IMG/VR virus record: IMGVR_UViG_3300045741_000480
Location: 1-32,488 of that record
Strand: one strand, 5' to 3'
Length of the DNA: 32,488 nucleotides
Source: a virus
Part shown: piece after piece, positions 1-7,958 of the stretch
Layout: each line of letters starts with the position of its first letter
Numbering within the stretch: the first letter of the stretch is position 1
Notes under the pieces: generated by a model
Databases searched by the model: none
The model's input: only the letters and a program-made list of their open reading frames with translations
What the model was told of the DNA's origin: nothing
Program-made: the position numbers and the translations under genes

Positions 1-2
1 CC

Positions 3-161
3 GAGCTTGATGGCGTAAAAGTAATTATTGATCCTCTTTCATTCCAGTATATGGATGAAGTAACAATGGATTATATTGAAGGAACTATTAGTGCTGGTTT
101 TAAATTTATAAATCCAAATGTTAAAGGTACTTGTGGTTGTGGAAACTCTTATTCATTTTAA
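3..161 (+). CDS. IscA/HesB-like iron-sulfur carrier, C-terminal part (5' end outside window)
   Basis: The reading frame is open from the window edge to a TAA at 159-161 and encodes about 52 residues. It ends in GFKFINPN followed by CGCG and an aromatic SYSF tail. This is the C-terminal signature of A-type Fe-S carriers (IscA/HesB), where the closely spaced Cys pair helps bind the cluster. It strongly resembles the end of the complete IscA-like gene at 4141-4485 (GFKFINPN, CSCG, SFSF), so the two are paralogues. The first conserved Cys lies outside the window. The stop codon overlaps the stop of the convergent endonuclease gene by a few bases. Confidence 0.85.
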   Translation, partial: ELDGVKVIIDPLSFQYMDEVTMDYIEGTISAGFKFINPNVKGTCGCGNSYSF

Positions 162-835
162 ATATCTGCCCACCTTTTTCTTTTATAAATAAGTCGGATC
201 ATTGGAATTGATATTTTGTATTTTTTAGATAATTTTTTGTATTTACAATTTCTTTCTCGTTTATTAATACAAAGATCGCATTCAGATCTAATTTTCAATA
301 CATTGTTAATTGTTAGTTTAGATCGTTTTAGTACTTGTTCTTTAGGTTGTTTCTTTCCTAGATGGGTTTTACTAATTATTAATTTAGTTTTTTGTGAATG
401 ATGTTTCCCATAAAAAGTATTTTCTTTGCCTAAACGAGTTCCCTTTCTAGATTTACTCATTTTTTCTTTTGATTCTTTTGAGTGTTTAAATCCAGATGAT
501 CCATCGCCACCTTCTGTTAAATTGTATCCAAATTCATTTCCATACTTATAAACATTAGATTTGTATTGTTCTATCCAAAACTTTTCACGTTCTAATCCTA
601 TGTTTTCAACATTACATATTTCTATTACTTCAAAAGTAAAATTTTCTTTTCCATATTTATTAATAGCTTTATGAATTAATTGATAAGTATGATTAACAGT
701 TGTTTTATGTTTAGCCGTGTTTAAATGTCTGGCCCATCTATTAAAAGGGTTTTTATTGCAAGTTTTACCAATATAAATTTTATTATTTATTTTATTAGTT
801 ATTTTGTATATAAATGTTTTTGTCATACTATGCAT
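158..835 (-). CDS. GIY-YIG homing endonuclease with NUMOD3 motifs
   Basis: The 225-residue protein starts with a GIY-YIG nuclease domain: YKIT and KIYIGKT form the GIY/YIG pair near residues 10-25, followed by an Arg-containing helix (NRWARHL). An E of the EKFWIEQY segment is a candidate metal ligand. The middle carries NUMOD3-type DNA-binding repeats (SKESKEKMSKSRKG, then ENTFYGKHHSQKTK). This is the Seg/I-TevI-like layout of phage freestanding homing endonucleases, which cut a homing site in related phages and spread their own gene. It is on the strand opposite to its neighbours and overlaps the 3' end of the IscA-like gene by 4 bases, as expected of an inserted element. ATG at 835 is used; an in-frame ATG at 826 is equally plausible and neither has a clear ribosome site. 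Confidence 0.88.
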   Translation of the reverse strand: MHSMTKTFIYKITNKINNKIYIGKTCNKNPFNRWARHLNTAKHKTTVNHTYQLIHKAINKYGKENFTFEVIEICNVENIGLEREKFWIEQYKSNVYKYGNEFGYNLTEGGDGSSGFKHSKESKEKMSKSRKGTRLGKENTFYGKHHSQKTKLIISKTHLGKKQPKEQVLKRSKLTINNVLKIRSECDLCINKRERNCKYKKLSKKYKISIPMIRLIYKRKRWADI

Positions 836-894
836 GGTATATTATGCATGGTTGCGGTATCTGCGTAATATTTATATTAAGGAATTAAATAATT

Positions 895-981
895 ATGAAA
901 AATAGTTTTATTGCTAAAATTTTTGAAGAAATAAATAAATTAAAATCATTTGATGAAAAAGAGTTTTTTAAAAAATGTTAA
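895..981 (+). CDS. small ORF, likely 5' part of a frame-disrupted gene
   Basis: This ATG is preceded by an AAGGA ribosome site about 11 bases upstream and opens a 28-codon frame ending at TAA 979-981. The frame runs into T6A6 (964-975) just before the stop. Moving one base forward there joins it to the downstream 88-residue frame, giving a coherent Lys/Glu-rich helical product of about 106 residues. The downstream frame has no ribosome site of its own. Either a programmed or natural +1 shift, a real indel, or a homopolymer sequencing error would explain this. The function is unknown. Confidence 0.5.
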   Translation: MKNSFIAKIFEEINKLKSFDEKEFFKKC

Positions 982-1216
982 AGAAGAAATTATTCTTCAA
1001 AGAGAAGCTAAATTAGAATTTGTATTTATATTATCTACATTAATGCGCGATGTTGATGCATGTTTAGATGTAATTAAAAGTGATCATAATGAAGAAGAAT
1101 TAACTGATCTTTTAAATCAAATGCTCGACTTAAAAGATAAAAATGAAAATCAAAATGATCCAGAAATATTAGATATGATTGATAAAATATTAAAAACAAT
1201 GGGCCTTAAAGAATAA
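953..1216 (+). CDS. hypothetical acidic helical protein, probably continues the preceding small ORF
   Basis: The frame encodes about 87 residues and ends at TAA 1216. It is charged and predicted helical, with acidic C-terminal stretches rich in Asp, Glu and Asn. I do not recognise the family. ATG 953 (or TTG 950) lies inside the upstream 895-981 frame and has no Shine-Dalgarno sequence, so independent initiation looks weak. Translational coupling or a frameshift at the T6A6 run (964-975) is more likely. Its location between a homing endonuclease and a conserved phage gene gives no functional clue. Confidence 0.6.
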   Translation: MKKSFLKNVKEEIILQREAKLEFVFILSTLMRDVDACLDVIKSDHNEEELTDLLNQMLDLKDKNENQNDPEILDMIDKILKTMGLKE

Positions 1217-1241
1217 CTTTAAATTGTGAAAGAATAAAATT

Positions 1242-1838
1242 ATGGGATGCGATATTCATCTATTTGTTGAGCGGAAGGTTGGCGATGTTTGGAAAAGAGT
1301 TTCTTCCAAAAGAGGATATAAGGGGCCACATGATTTAGAGCCATCTTGGAGGCCATGCAGAAATTATACTTTATTTGGAATCTTGGCCGGTGTTAGATCT
1401 ACAATTTTAAATGCAGATATACCCCCAAGAGGCTTACCAGAAGATGTATCTAAAGCCGTTAAAAAAGAATTTAAAAATTATCATCACACTCCATCCTATT
1501 TAACTCTTCCCGAATTAATTGAGATGAGAGAAAAATTTGCTGATATTCCATGTTATTTAGATGTAACAAAATTTAAAAAATATAAGAAAACCGGAGTTGT
1601 TCCTCAAGATTATTATTCTTCTATACCACGAAATATCAGACCAGTTTCAAATGAACAAATGGCTAGGGTAATGAATATGGCCGCGTTTTTAGATGAAAAT
1701 GAGTATTTTACTAAAATAGATTATAAAGAATCATACAAAGATATTGCGCCAGATTTTTTCGTTCATATTGTTTCTGAAATGGAAAAATTATCTAAAGATA
1801 TAAATAAAGTTCGTTGCGTATTTTGGTTTGATAGTTAA
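1242..1838 (+). CDS. conserved phage protein, MGCDIH N-terminal family, unknown function
   Basis: The 198-residue protein begins with MGCDIHLFVE, an N-terminus I recognise from small phage and bacterial proteins of unknown function. It also has a Pro/Arg-rich segment (PPRGLPEDVS) around residues 60-70 and several His and Trp residues in the first third. The conserved Cys-Asp-His at the N-terminus could be catalytic or metal-binding, but that is inference. There is no signal peptide or membrane segment. It is followed after 2 bases by the next small gene, so the two are probably co-translated. Confidence 0.75.
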   Translation: MGCDIHLFVERKVGDVWKRVSSKRGYKGPHDLEPSWRPCRNYTLFGILAGVRSTILNADIPPRGLPEDVSKAVKKEFKNYHHTPSYLTLPELIEMREKFADIPCYLDVTKFKKYKKTGVVPQDYYSSIPRNIRPVSNEQMARVMNMAAFLDENEYFTKIDYKESYKDIAPDFFVHIVSEMEKLSKDINKVRCVFWFDS

Positions 1839-1840
1839 TC

Positions 1841-2080
1841 ATGAAAATTGTTAAACAATTTAGTAGTAATGATTTTGCAATCAAAAAATCTTCTCCAGAT
1901 ATGATAGGAGCCAATTGGACATGGGGTCTTGGGAATGATGGAGAACTTTACGGTCGCGGCTCTTTTGCGCAATATTATATACGGGAATGGTTTATTTATA
2001 GAAATGCTTCATTTGGAATACCAATTTCAGAAATGAAAAAGATTATAAAAGAATTTGGGCATTTAGTTATTTTTACTTGA
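1841..2080 (+). CDS. hypothetical protein (79 aa)
   Basis: This is a short gene whose ATG lies 2 bases after the preceding stop, suggesting coupled translation with the MGCDIH-family gene. The product has a Gly/Trp-rich core (NWTWGLGNDGELYGRGS) followed by an aromatic stretch and a basic C-terminus. No family is recognised. The Trp/Gly pattern suggests a small compact beta domain, which is inference only. Confidence 0.6.
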   Translation: MKIVKQFSSNDFAIKKSSPDMIGANWTWGLGNDGELYGRGSFAQYYIREWFIYRNASFGIPISEMKKIIKEFGHLVIFT

Positions 2081-2090
2081 AAGAATTATT

Positions 2091-3194
2091 ATGACACATC
2101 ATGTTATTAAAACAATTATAAAAAGAAGCCATCATATGGATTGGATTGAGAAGGGAACCATATTGCTTGTTCGCCATGGATCTCATGCTTATGGCACCAA
2201 TACTGCCACCTCTGATGAAGATTTCAAAGGTGTAGCTATACCATCTAAAGAATATTTTTATGGTTATACTAAAAAATTTGAGCAGGCTGAATTAAAAGCT
2301 CCCGATGATGATGTTGTTATTTATGATATTAGAAAGTTTTTTGCCCTTGCATCTGATTGTAATCCAAATATTATAGAAGTTTTACATACTGATCCTTCAG
2401 ATCATTTTGTTGTTACTCCATTGGGGCAAGAAATTTTAGATCATAAAGATGATTTTTTATCTAAAAAAATAAAGCATACTTTTCTTGGATACAGCGTTTC
2501 TCAGTTAAAACGTATAAAAACGCATCGACGTTGGATAATGAATCCTGCGCAAGTTCCGCCAACAAGAGCTTCTCTTGGATTGCCAGAACAAACTTTAATA
2601 CCACAAGATCAGCTTGTCGCAGCATTTTCTGAAGTTCAAAAAGAATTAGATAGAATGCAATTTGATTTTATGGAGAATTTAGAGGAATCAACTAAAATCG
2701 AAATTCGCAACACTATGGCATCTATGTTGGCTGAAATGAAAATTACTACAGATGAGCAATTTGAAGCCGCGGCTCGTAAAATTGGATTAACTGATAATTT
2801 TATTGAACTTATGCAAAAAGAAAGAGCATATACTAATGCTAAACGTGAATGGGATCAATATCAAAATTGGAAGAAAACTCGCAATGCAAAACGAGCTGAA
2901 TTAGAAGAAAAACATAGATATGATACCAAGCATGCATATCATCTTGTTAGATTAATTCGTATGTGTAGAGAGGTATTATTAACTGGTAAAGTAATAGTTA
3001 AACGTCCAGATCGTGAAGAATTGTTAGCCATTAGAAATGGCGCCTGGTCTTATGATCAGTTAATTACTTTTGCAGAAAAAGAAGAAATAGAATTAAATAA
3101 TCTATATAATACAACTAATGTATTGCCAAAAGTTCCTAATAAAGAAAAATTAGATGCTCTTTGCATTAGTTTAGTTGAAAAGTTTTTATCATAA
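2091..3194 (+). CDS. RlaP/YcgL-type nucleotidyltransferase
   Basis: The 367-residue protein has the polymerase-beta superfamily nucleotidyltransferase signature: GSHAYGTNT at residues 30-38, then SDEDFKG with candidate metal-binding acids D42 and D44. This arrangement matches the RlaP/YcgL family of predicted nucleotidyltransferases, which are common in large phages and may modify RNA or nucleotides; the substrate is unknown. The C-terminal two thirds is helical and charged, with HAYHLVRLIRMCREVLLTG typical of the helical half of this family. An internal Met at residue 16 is an alternative start, but ATG 2091 with a weak GAAAG upstream was kept. Its neighbours in an RNA-processing region fit an RNA-directed role. 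Confidence 0.8.
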   Translation: MTHHVIKTIIKRSHHMDWIEKGTILLVRHGSHAYGTNTATSDEDFKGVAIPSKEYFYGYTKKFEQAELKAPDDDVVIYDIRKFFALASDCNPNIIEVLHTDPSDHFVVTPLGQEILDHKDDFLSKKIKHTFLGYSVSQLKRIKTHRRWIMNPAQVPPTRASLGLPEQTLIPQDQLVAAFSEVQKELDRMQFDFMENLEESTKIEIRNTMASMLAEMKITTDEQFEAAARKIGLTDNFIELMQKERAYTNAKREWDQYQNWKKTRNAKRAELEEKHRYDTKHAYHLVRLIRMCREVLLTGKVIVKRPDREELLAIRNGAWSYDQLITFAEKEEIELNNLYNTTNVLPKVPNKEKLDALCISLVEKFLS

Positions 3195-3202
3195 GGATTT
3201 AT

Positions 3203-3541
3203 ATGTTACATTATTTTATATCATATTTTGTTGAAATTATTATTTCTGTAATATTAATTACAATTATTTATCAAGTGTTTTTATCTGATTTTATTGCGGC
3301 TAAAAGGCTTGCTAAAAATGAATTGGATGAAAAAATAAGCAATACAGAAAAAATAGCTAGAGTAAAATTAGTGTTTGATTCAGCAAAAGATATTGAAGAT
3401 TTTATTACAAATAATGCTCAATATCTTTCTAATGAAATGGTTAAGATATTAGTTTGCAAAATTGAAGAAATTAAAGCAAATGATGTTGTTGAATCAGACT
3501 CTGTTTTAAAAGATAAAATTAATCAATTGGAAGTAAAATAA
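3203..3541 (+). CDS. small membrane-anchored helical protein
   Basis: The first 25-28 residues are hydrophobic (HYFISYFVEIIISVILIT) and form one membrane anchor. They are followed by about 80 charged residues with a coiled-coil-like pattern, probably cytoplasmic. An AAGGAT ribosome site lies about 5 bases before the ATG. The last base is shared with the start of the exonuclease gene (TAATG), showing translational coupling. I do not recognise the family. The layout resembles small phage inner-membrane proteins, but that is only a topology argument. Confidence 0.65.
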   Translation: MLHYFISYFVEIIISVILITIIYQVFLSDFIAAKRLAKNELDEKISNTEKIARVKLVFDSAKDIEDFITNNAQYLSNEMVKILVCKIEEIKANDVVESDSVLKDKINQLEVK

Positions 3542-4119
3542 TGGCCAGAAATATGGATAGAAGCGTACTTGTTATTGATGTTGAAAGTACTTGCTGGGAA
3601 CCACCTGAAGTTCAACCTAGAAATGAAATTTCTGAAATAATTGAGGTTGGCATTGCGGTTGTTAATATTGACTCTCTTAAAATAGAAAAGAATGATAGTA
3701 TTATAATTCGACCTCAAAAATCTAGAGTTAGTAAATTTTGCACAAAATTAACAACTCTTACTCAAGAATATGTAGATCAAGGCATGACTTTTCAGGCGGC
3801 AATGGAAATTCTTCGAAGAGACTATAGATCCGAAGATAGAACTTTTGTAAGTTGGGGAGATTATGATCGCAAAATGTTTGAAAGAAATTGCAAAGACTAT
3901 GGCGTAAAATATCCTTTTGGACAGCGCCATATGAATCTTAAAAATTCTTTTGCCATATTCAATGCATTGGATAGAGAGGTTGGATTGGACGCTGCTCTAG
4001 AACATTTAGGAATGAAATTAGAAGGGATTCATCATAGGGGCGTAGATGATGCAAAAAACATTGCAAAACTATTTATTAATGTTGCAATGGGATATAGATC
4101 TGGGTTTGCGCAATTATAA
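3541..4119 (+). CDS. DEDDh 3'-5' exonuclease (RNase T/ERI-1-like)
   Basis: The 192-residue protein shows the DEDDh exonuclease motifs in order: Exo I LVIDVESTCWE with D13 and E15; Exo II around SWGDYDRKMF with D107/D109; and Exo III HHRGVDDA, where H165 and D170 form the H-x4-D pair. The segment NEISEIIEVGIAVV after motif I is typical of the ERI-1/KapD branch, whose members trim the 3' ends of RNA or small DNA. It is a single-domain enzyme with no polymerase fusion. The ATG overlaps the stop of the preceding membrane-protein gene. Given the nearby kinases and ligases, RNA 3'-end processing is a reasonable but unproven role. Confidence 0.85.
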   Translation: MARNMDRSVLVIDVESTCWEPPEVQPRNEISEIIEVGIAVVNIDSLKIEKNDSIIIRPQKSRVSKFCTKLTTLTQEYVDQGMTFQAAMEILRRDYRSEDRTFVSWGDYDRKMFERNCKDYGVKYPFGQRHMNLKNSFAIFNALDREVGLDAALEHLGMKLEGIHHRGVDDAKNIAKLFINVAMGYRSGFAQL

Positions 4120-4140
4120 TGGATAATACGATATAAAATA

Positions 4141-4485
4141 ATGGAAATAGATAAATTCAAAATAAATGTTTCAAAACCAGCAATTGAACAAATTAAAATA
4201 CAATTATCTAAAAGAGGAGCACCTAACGGTTATTTAAGATTGGGCGTTAAAGGTGGTGGCTGTTCTGGATTTGCATATCACATTCAATTTGAAGATTCTT
4301 TACCAAAAGAAAAAGATATTGTTTTCAATATAGATGGTGTGCAAATTATTGCAGACAATAAATCTATAATATATTTAAGTGGATGTACATTAGATTGGGA
4401 AGCAACTTTATTTAGCAAGGGGTTTAAGTTTATAAATCCTAATGAAAAATCAAGCTGTAGCTGTGGGCGATCGTTTTCTTTTTAA
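4141..4485 (+). CDS. IscA/HesB-like A-type iron-sulfur carrier
   Basis: The 114-residue protein is the usual length of an A-type Fe-S carrier. It has C41 in GGGCSGFAYH, then the C-terminal pair C106 and C108 in SCSCGRSFSF, preceded by GFKFINPN. These three cysteines are the cluster ligands of IscA/HesB/ErpA, which receive Fe-S clusters and pass them to apo-proteins in the cytoplasm. It is the second such gene within about 4 kb (see the partial gene at the window start), and all ligands are intact here. There is no obvious Shine-Dalgarno sequence; the upstream gap contains ACGATATAAAATA directly before the ATG. Confidence 0.9.
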   Translation: MEIDKFKINVSKPAIEQIKIQLSKRGAPNGYLRLGVKGGGCSGFAYHIQFEDSLPKEKDIVFNIDGVQIIADNKSIIYLSGCTLDWEATLFSKGFKFINPNEKSSCSCGRSFSF

Positions 4486-4496
4486 AAGGACAAAAT

Positions 4497-4721
4497 ATGA
4501 TTCATGGTATCTATTTAAAAAATAGACCTAAAAGCAAATGGCATTTAGTATCAATTGCAGATTCGCCTGAAGCTGCTGCAAAAGATATGAATGATGTATT
4601 AAATCAAGCTAAATCAGAAGGAAATGAACAAGCAAAGGTTGCTGAGCAAGTATTTGATTCCGCTTTTTGGATTCCACATTATTTAAAAGAAATAAAAGAA
4701 CAAAAATCAATGTATAATTAA
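4497..4721 (+). CDS. hypothetical protein (74 aa)
   Basis: A clear AAGGA ribosome site sits a few bases before the ATG, 11 bases after the IscA-like gene. The product starts MIHGIYLKNRPKSKWHLVS and contains an Ala-rich amphipathic helix (residues 24-50), then a short aromatic stretch. No family is recognised and there is no membrane segment. The N-terminal pattern resembles small phage proteins with one beta-hairpin and a helix, but the function is unknown. Confidence 0.65.
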   Translation: MIHGIYLKNRPKSKWHLVSIADSPEAAAKDMNDVLNQAKSEGNEQAKVAEQVFDSAFWIPHYLKEIKEQKSMYN

Positions 4722-4723
4722 CT

Positions 4724-5719
4724 ATGAATTATGAGAAAGAAAATTTAGAAACTTTGTTTATTGACAAGTTTGAATTAATAGTTAATAATTTGGTTTTGGA
4801 AAATTTTTCAGAAAATGATATAATTGTTTTTGCAAACACTATAAAAACTTTTCTTAAATTTTATGATATAAGACAATATGTTATGATGGCACTTTATACA
4901 AAAATAAAAGATTTATATAATGCTGCTACAAATTTATCACAAGATCATAACTCATATAGAAAATTAATTAAAGTTATTTTAAGCATCAATGATTATGAAC
5001 TTACTGATGTAATAGAAACTTATTTGGGAAAAAACAAAGATCCAAATTTATTTTTAATTTTTATGGAAGAAAAAATTTCTAAGAATTTAGACACTTCTAA
5101 TCTGGAGAAAATGTTTATTTCATTTTTTAGTATTCATCAATATTCTTATGAAAATATAAATAAGTTCCTATCTTTGTCTAAAAAAGATCCAATATGGTTG
5201 GCATCCATATTATTGGCGCAAAACCAAAACGTCTCAATAAGAAATTATATTCGAAAATTAAATGAATATGATCGTGGCACTTTAAATAAAGTTGTAGATT
5301 TGATTCTTAATCATAAATTTCAAGACACTAATGAATATGTTAATATTGTTGTAGATTTTATGTTAATTGATAATGCCTACACTTATCAGTTACTTAATAA
5401 TAGTCTGTTAAATAAAATAGACTTTTCAATCATTAAAAGATATGTTTTATCTAATTATAGATACAATGTAGAATTAATGTGTAATATATGCGAATATTTG
5501 TCTTCTATTTCTGTAAAAGAAATGGAATCTTTTGAGCAATCTTTTCTTGAATGTACAGATGGCACACTTATTATTAGATATGCTATTAAAAATAAATTAA
5601 GCAATAAAAGACATTGCCTGCAACAATTGGTTAAAATTAGAGATTCAAGAAATGAAGATAATTTAGTTGCATTTATTAATATGTTTCCAGAATATAAATC
5701 ATTGCTTCCCATGCTGTAG
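4724..5719 (+). CDS. hypothetical alpha-helical protein (331 aa)
   Basis: The protein is rich in Leu, Ile, Asn and Lys and appears entirely helical, with no Gly/Pro-rich catalytic loops. It may be a helical-repeat scaffold, but I cannot define a regular period. The ATG follows the previous stop by 2 bases. It ends 36 bases before the AAA+ ATPase gene in the same direction, so the two are probably co-transcribed and this product may be a partner of the ATPase. MoxR-type ATPases usually work with a VWA-domain protein; I see no MIDAS motif here, so this is not an obvious VWA partner. Family unknown. Confidence 0.65.
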   Translation: MNYEKENLETLFIDKFELIVNNLVLENFSENDIIVFANTIKTFLKFYDIRQYVMMALYTKIKDLYNAATNLSQDHNSYRKLIKVILSINDYELTDVIETYLGKNKDPNLFLIFMEEKISKNLDTSNLEKMFISFFSIHQYSYENINKFLSLSKKDPIWLASILLAQNQNVSIRNYIRKLNEYDRGTLNKVVDLILNHKFQDTNEYVNIVVDFMLIDNAYTYQLLNNSLLNKIDFSIIKRYVLSNYRYNVELMCNICEYLSSISVKEMESFEQSFLECTDGTLIIRYAIKNKLSNKRHCLQQLVKIRDSRNEDNLVAFINMFPEYKSLLPML

Positions 5720-5755
5720 TGATTGTTATATACTCATGTGATATTTAAGGAAAAC

Positions 5756-7951
5756 ATGAGTAACTCTCTGAATCTTACAGAAATAGATCAAGAACAAGCG
5801 CTGCATTTAAGTAAATTTTTTATTAGGTCAAATCAAAATTTATTTTTGTTTGGCCGTAGGGGTGTCGGTAAAATGATTGACCTCGAAACCGAATTACCAA
5901 CACCTAGCGGCTTTATTAAGCTTAAAAACTTGAAAGAGGGCGATGAATTATTCGATGAACAAGGAAATATTTGTCATGTAGTTAAGCTACACCCAATAGA
6001 TTATAGGCCTGAATCATATAAAATTACTTTTGATGATGGTAGTATTATTAATGCATGCGCAGATCATCTGTGGTTAACTTGGGACAAGAAGTCAAGAAAA
6101 TCGCATCATAGAGCTAATAATCCAACGATTCATCCACAGATAAGAACAACTAAAGAAATTTTAGAAACATTAAGGACTAATACTTCTAAAAAAGAGACAA
6201 ATCATTCCATACCTTGCGCACAGTCAGTAAAGTATCCTGAGCAAAAATTACCTATTGATCCTTATGTATTGGGCTGCTGGCTTGGAGATGGAAATAGTCA
6301 TAGTGGACATATTGAATGTGCAGATAAAGAAATTTTGGATGAAATTGTAAAACGTGGTTATGATATACATTTAGTAAAATCATCTGTAAGATCGAAATCT
6401 AAAAGTTGTCAATATAGAATTGGTGGCGTAGCCGAATCTTATAAAGATGAATATGGTTTACCACATACAACTTATTTGTTATCAAAACAGCTAAAAGAAT
6501 TAAATTTATTTAAAAACAAACATATTCCTGATATTTACCTTTGTAGTTCATATGAACAAAGGCTCGCTTTACTTCAAGGATTGATGGATACTGATGGGTG
6601 CTGCCTTAAAACTGGACTCATTGAATATTGTACAGTATTGCCAAATTTAGCCTTACAAATTCAAGAATTAATTTCTAGTTTAGGAATTAAGTCTACATTG
6701 CATTGCAATGAAAGTTGGCTTTATGATAAGCGATGCCAAAATAGATTTAGAATCAAAGTGATAACTAAATTACCAATATTTAAACTTGAAAGAAAGATAA
6801 AAAACCTTAAAAAATCCAATAATCAATGCACAAGAAATACTCATAGGTATATTGTTAATATTGAATCAATTTCTCCCGTACCAATGAGATGTATAACAGT
6901 AGATAGTTTTTCTAATTTATTTCTTGTAACACGCTCTTTTATTGCAACACATAATACACATATTGCAATGCAAGCTGCTGAAGAATGTGGCTATAATGTT
7001 AATTATATTAATTTAAGTGTAATAGAAAGGCCAGATTTAGCCGGATATCCTAATATGAATAGTCCGGGAGATATCATAACATTTAAATCGCCAAGTTTTT
7101 TACCTAAACTATTAGATTCAAATAAACCAGATAGCATTATACTTTTTGATGAAGTTGATAAAGCTCCAGTAGAAGTTACTGCACCATTATTAGAAATATT
7201 ACAATTTAAATCAATTAATGGTAATGCAATTAATGTTGCTGGTTGTATTCTTACCGGCAATTTGTCAAATGAGGGCGCCTATTCTAATTTAATATCTACG
7301 GCACTATTAGATAGAGGCGCAAAATATATACTGTCATTTAATTTTGAAAAATGGATTGATTGGGCAAAATTAAATAATGTTCATGATTTAATTTTAGGAT
7401 TTTTAAGAAGTAACCCTGAATTTGCGTGCGGAGATATAGAAGACACTTGTTATGCCAGCCCATCTCCACGTAGTTGGACACTGGCTTCAGAAGCTTTAAA
7501 TAGAGCCCGTGAATTAAAGATTGTTGATATAGAGAGCGTTACTCAAATTATATCTGGATTTGTTGGCGGGGAAGCAGGATTAAGATTTAAAATATGGTAT
7601 GAGCATTATCGTAGATTTGAACCTTATATTCATTCATTAATTGAAAGCGGCATTATGACTTTTGATTTTAATGCGCTGGCACCTACTGAAAAAGTTGTTT
7701 TTGTAGTTTCAGCTTGCTATTATTCTAAGCAAAGAGTTTTAGCAGAATCTGGCAAATCAAAGAATAAATTTGCATATCTAGAGAACCTGTGTAAATTTTT
7801 TACACACTATCAAGTAGATAATGAAGTTCAGGTTATGGGGCTGTATAATTCTTTTGACTTTGTTTTTATTTCTAAACATAAATTATATGCTTGTAAAGAG
7901 TTTTTTGATTTATTTACTAGAATAAATGAACACATATCGATAAAAAAATAA
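5756..7951 (+). CDS. MoxR-like AAA+ ATPase interrupted by a LAGLIDADG intein
   Basis: ATG 5756 has an AAGG ribosome site 5 bases upstream and is preferred to the longer TTG 5723 frame. The precursor is 731 residues. The N-extein is 39 residues ending in the Walker A piece GRRGVGK; then comes a 361-residue intein; the C-extein resumes with THIAMQ, rebuilding GRRGVGKT. The C-extein shows Walker B (SIILFDEVDKA), a sensor-1-like region (GCILTGNLSNEG), an Arg in LLDRGAKY and a sensor-2-like SPRSW. The spliced product would be 370 residues, normal for a MoxR-family ATPase, an ATP-driven remodelling chaperone. Until the intein leaves, the P-loop is split between Lys and Thr, so the unspliced protein should be inactive. 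The co-directional upstream helical gene is a possible partner. Confidence 0.88.
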   Translation: MSNSLNLTEIDQEQALHLSKFFIRSNQNLFLFGRRGVGKMIDLETELPTPSGFIKLKNLKEGDELFDEQGNICHVVKLHPIDYRPESYKITFDDGSIINACADHLWLTWDKKSRKSHHRANNPTIHPQIRTTKEILETLRTNTSKKETNHSIPCAQSVKYPEQKLPIDPYVLGCWLGDGNSHSGHIECADKEILDEIVKRGYDIHLVKSSVRSKSKSCQYRIGGVAESYKDEYGLPHTTYLLSKQLKELNLFKNKHIPDIYLCSSYEQRLALLQGLMDTDGCCLKTGLIEYCTVLPNLALQIQELISSLGIKSTLHCNESWLYDKRCQNRFRIKVITKLPIFKLERKIKNLKKSNNQCTRNTHRYIVNIESISPVPMRCITVDSFSNLFLVTRSFIATHNTHIAMQAAEECGYNVNYINLSVIERPDLAGYPNMNSPGDIITFKSPSFLPKLLDSNKPDSIILFDEVDKAPVEVTAPLLEILQFKSINGNAINVAGCILTGNLSNEGAYSNLISTALLDRGAKYILSFNFEKWIDWAKLNNVHDLILGFLRSNPEFACGDIEDTCYASPSPRSWTLASEALNRARELKIVDIESVTQIISGFVGGEAGLRFKIWYEHYRRFEPYIHSLIESGIMTFDFNALAPTEKVVFVVSACYYSKQRVLAESGKSKNKFAYLENLCKFFTHYQVDNEVQVMGLYNSFDFVFISKHKLYACKEFFDLFTRINEHISIKK
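5873..6955 (+). mobile_element. class 3-like intein with LAGLIDADG endonuclease, inserted in a Walker A motif
   Basis: The intein boundaries follow from restoring GRRGVGK-T and from the C-terminal THN. Block A reads MIDLETELPTPSGF, so residue 1 is Met and not the usual Cys or Ser. Block B is ACADHLWLTW (H65, W67). Block F is MRCITVDSFSNLFLV (C340) and block G is FIATHN (T359, H360, N361), with +1 Thr. Trp in block B, Cys in block F and Thr in block G is the WCT triad of class 3 inteins, which splice without a residue-1 nucleophile. Two LAGLIDADG motifs (YVLGCWLGDG at 131-140, LLQGLMDTDG at 233-242) give a homing endonuclease with intact acidic residues. The frame is uninterrupted, so the element looks active. 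Confidence 0.88.
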
Positions 7952-7958
7952 GCTCCCC

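Noticed and set aside
216-401. Plus-strand ORF opposite the GIY-YIG gene
   Set aside because: It is a shadow of the endonuclease coding strand, with low complexity and no motif.
4761-4766. TTGACA within the gene at 4724
   Set aside because: It lies in coding sequence and the base at 16-18 spacing gives no good -10 box.
5723-5755. TTG-initiated extension of the AAA+ ATPase gene
   Set aside because: ATG 5756 has an AAGG ribosome site 5 bases upstream and gives a normal MoxR N-terminus; the extension adds 11 unrelated residues.
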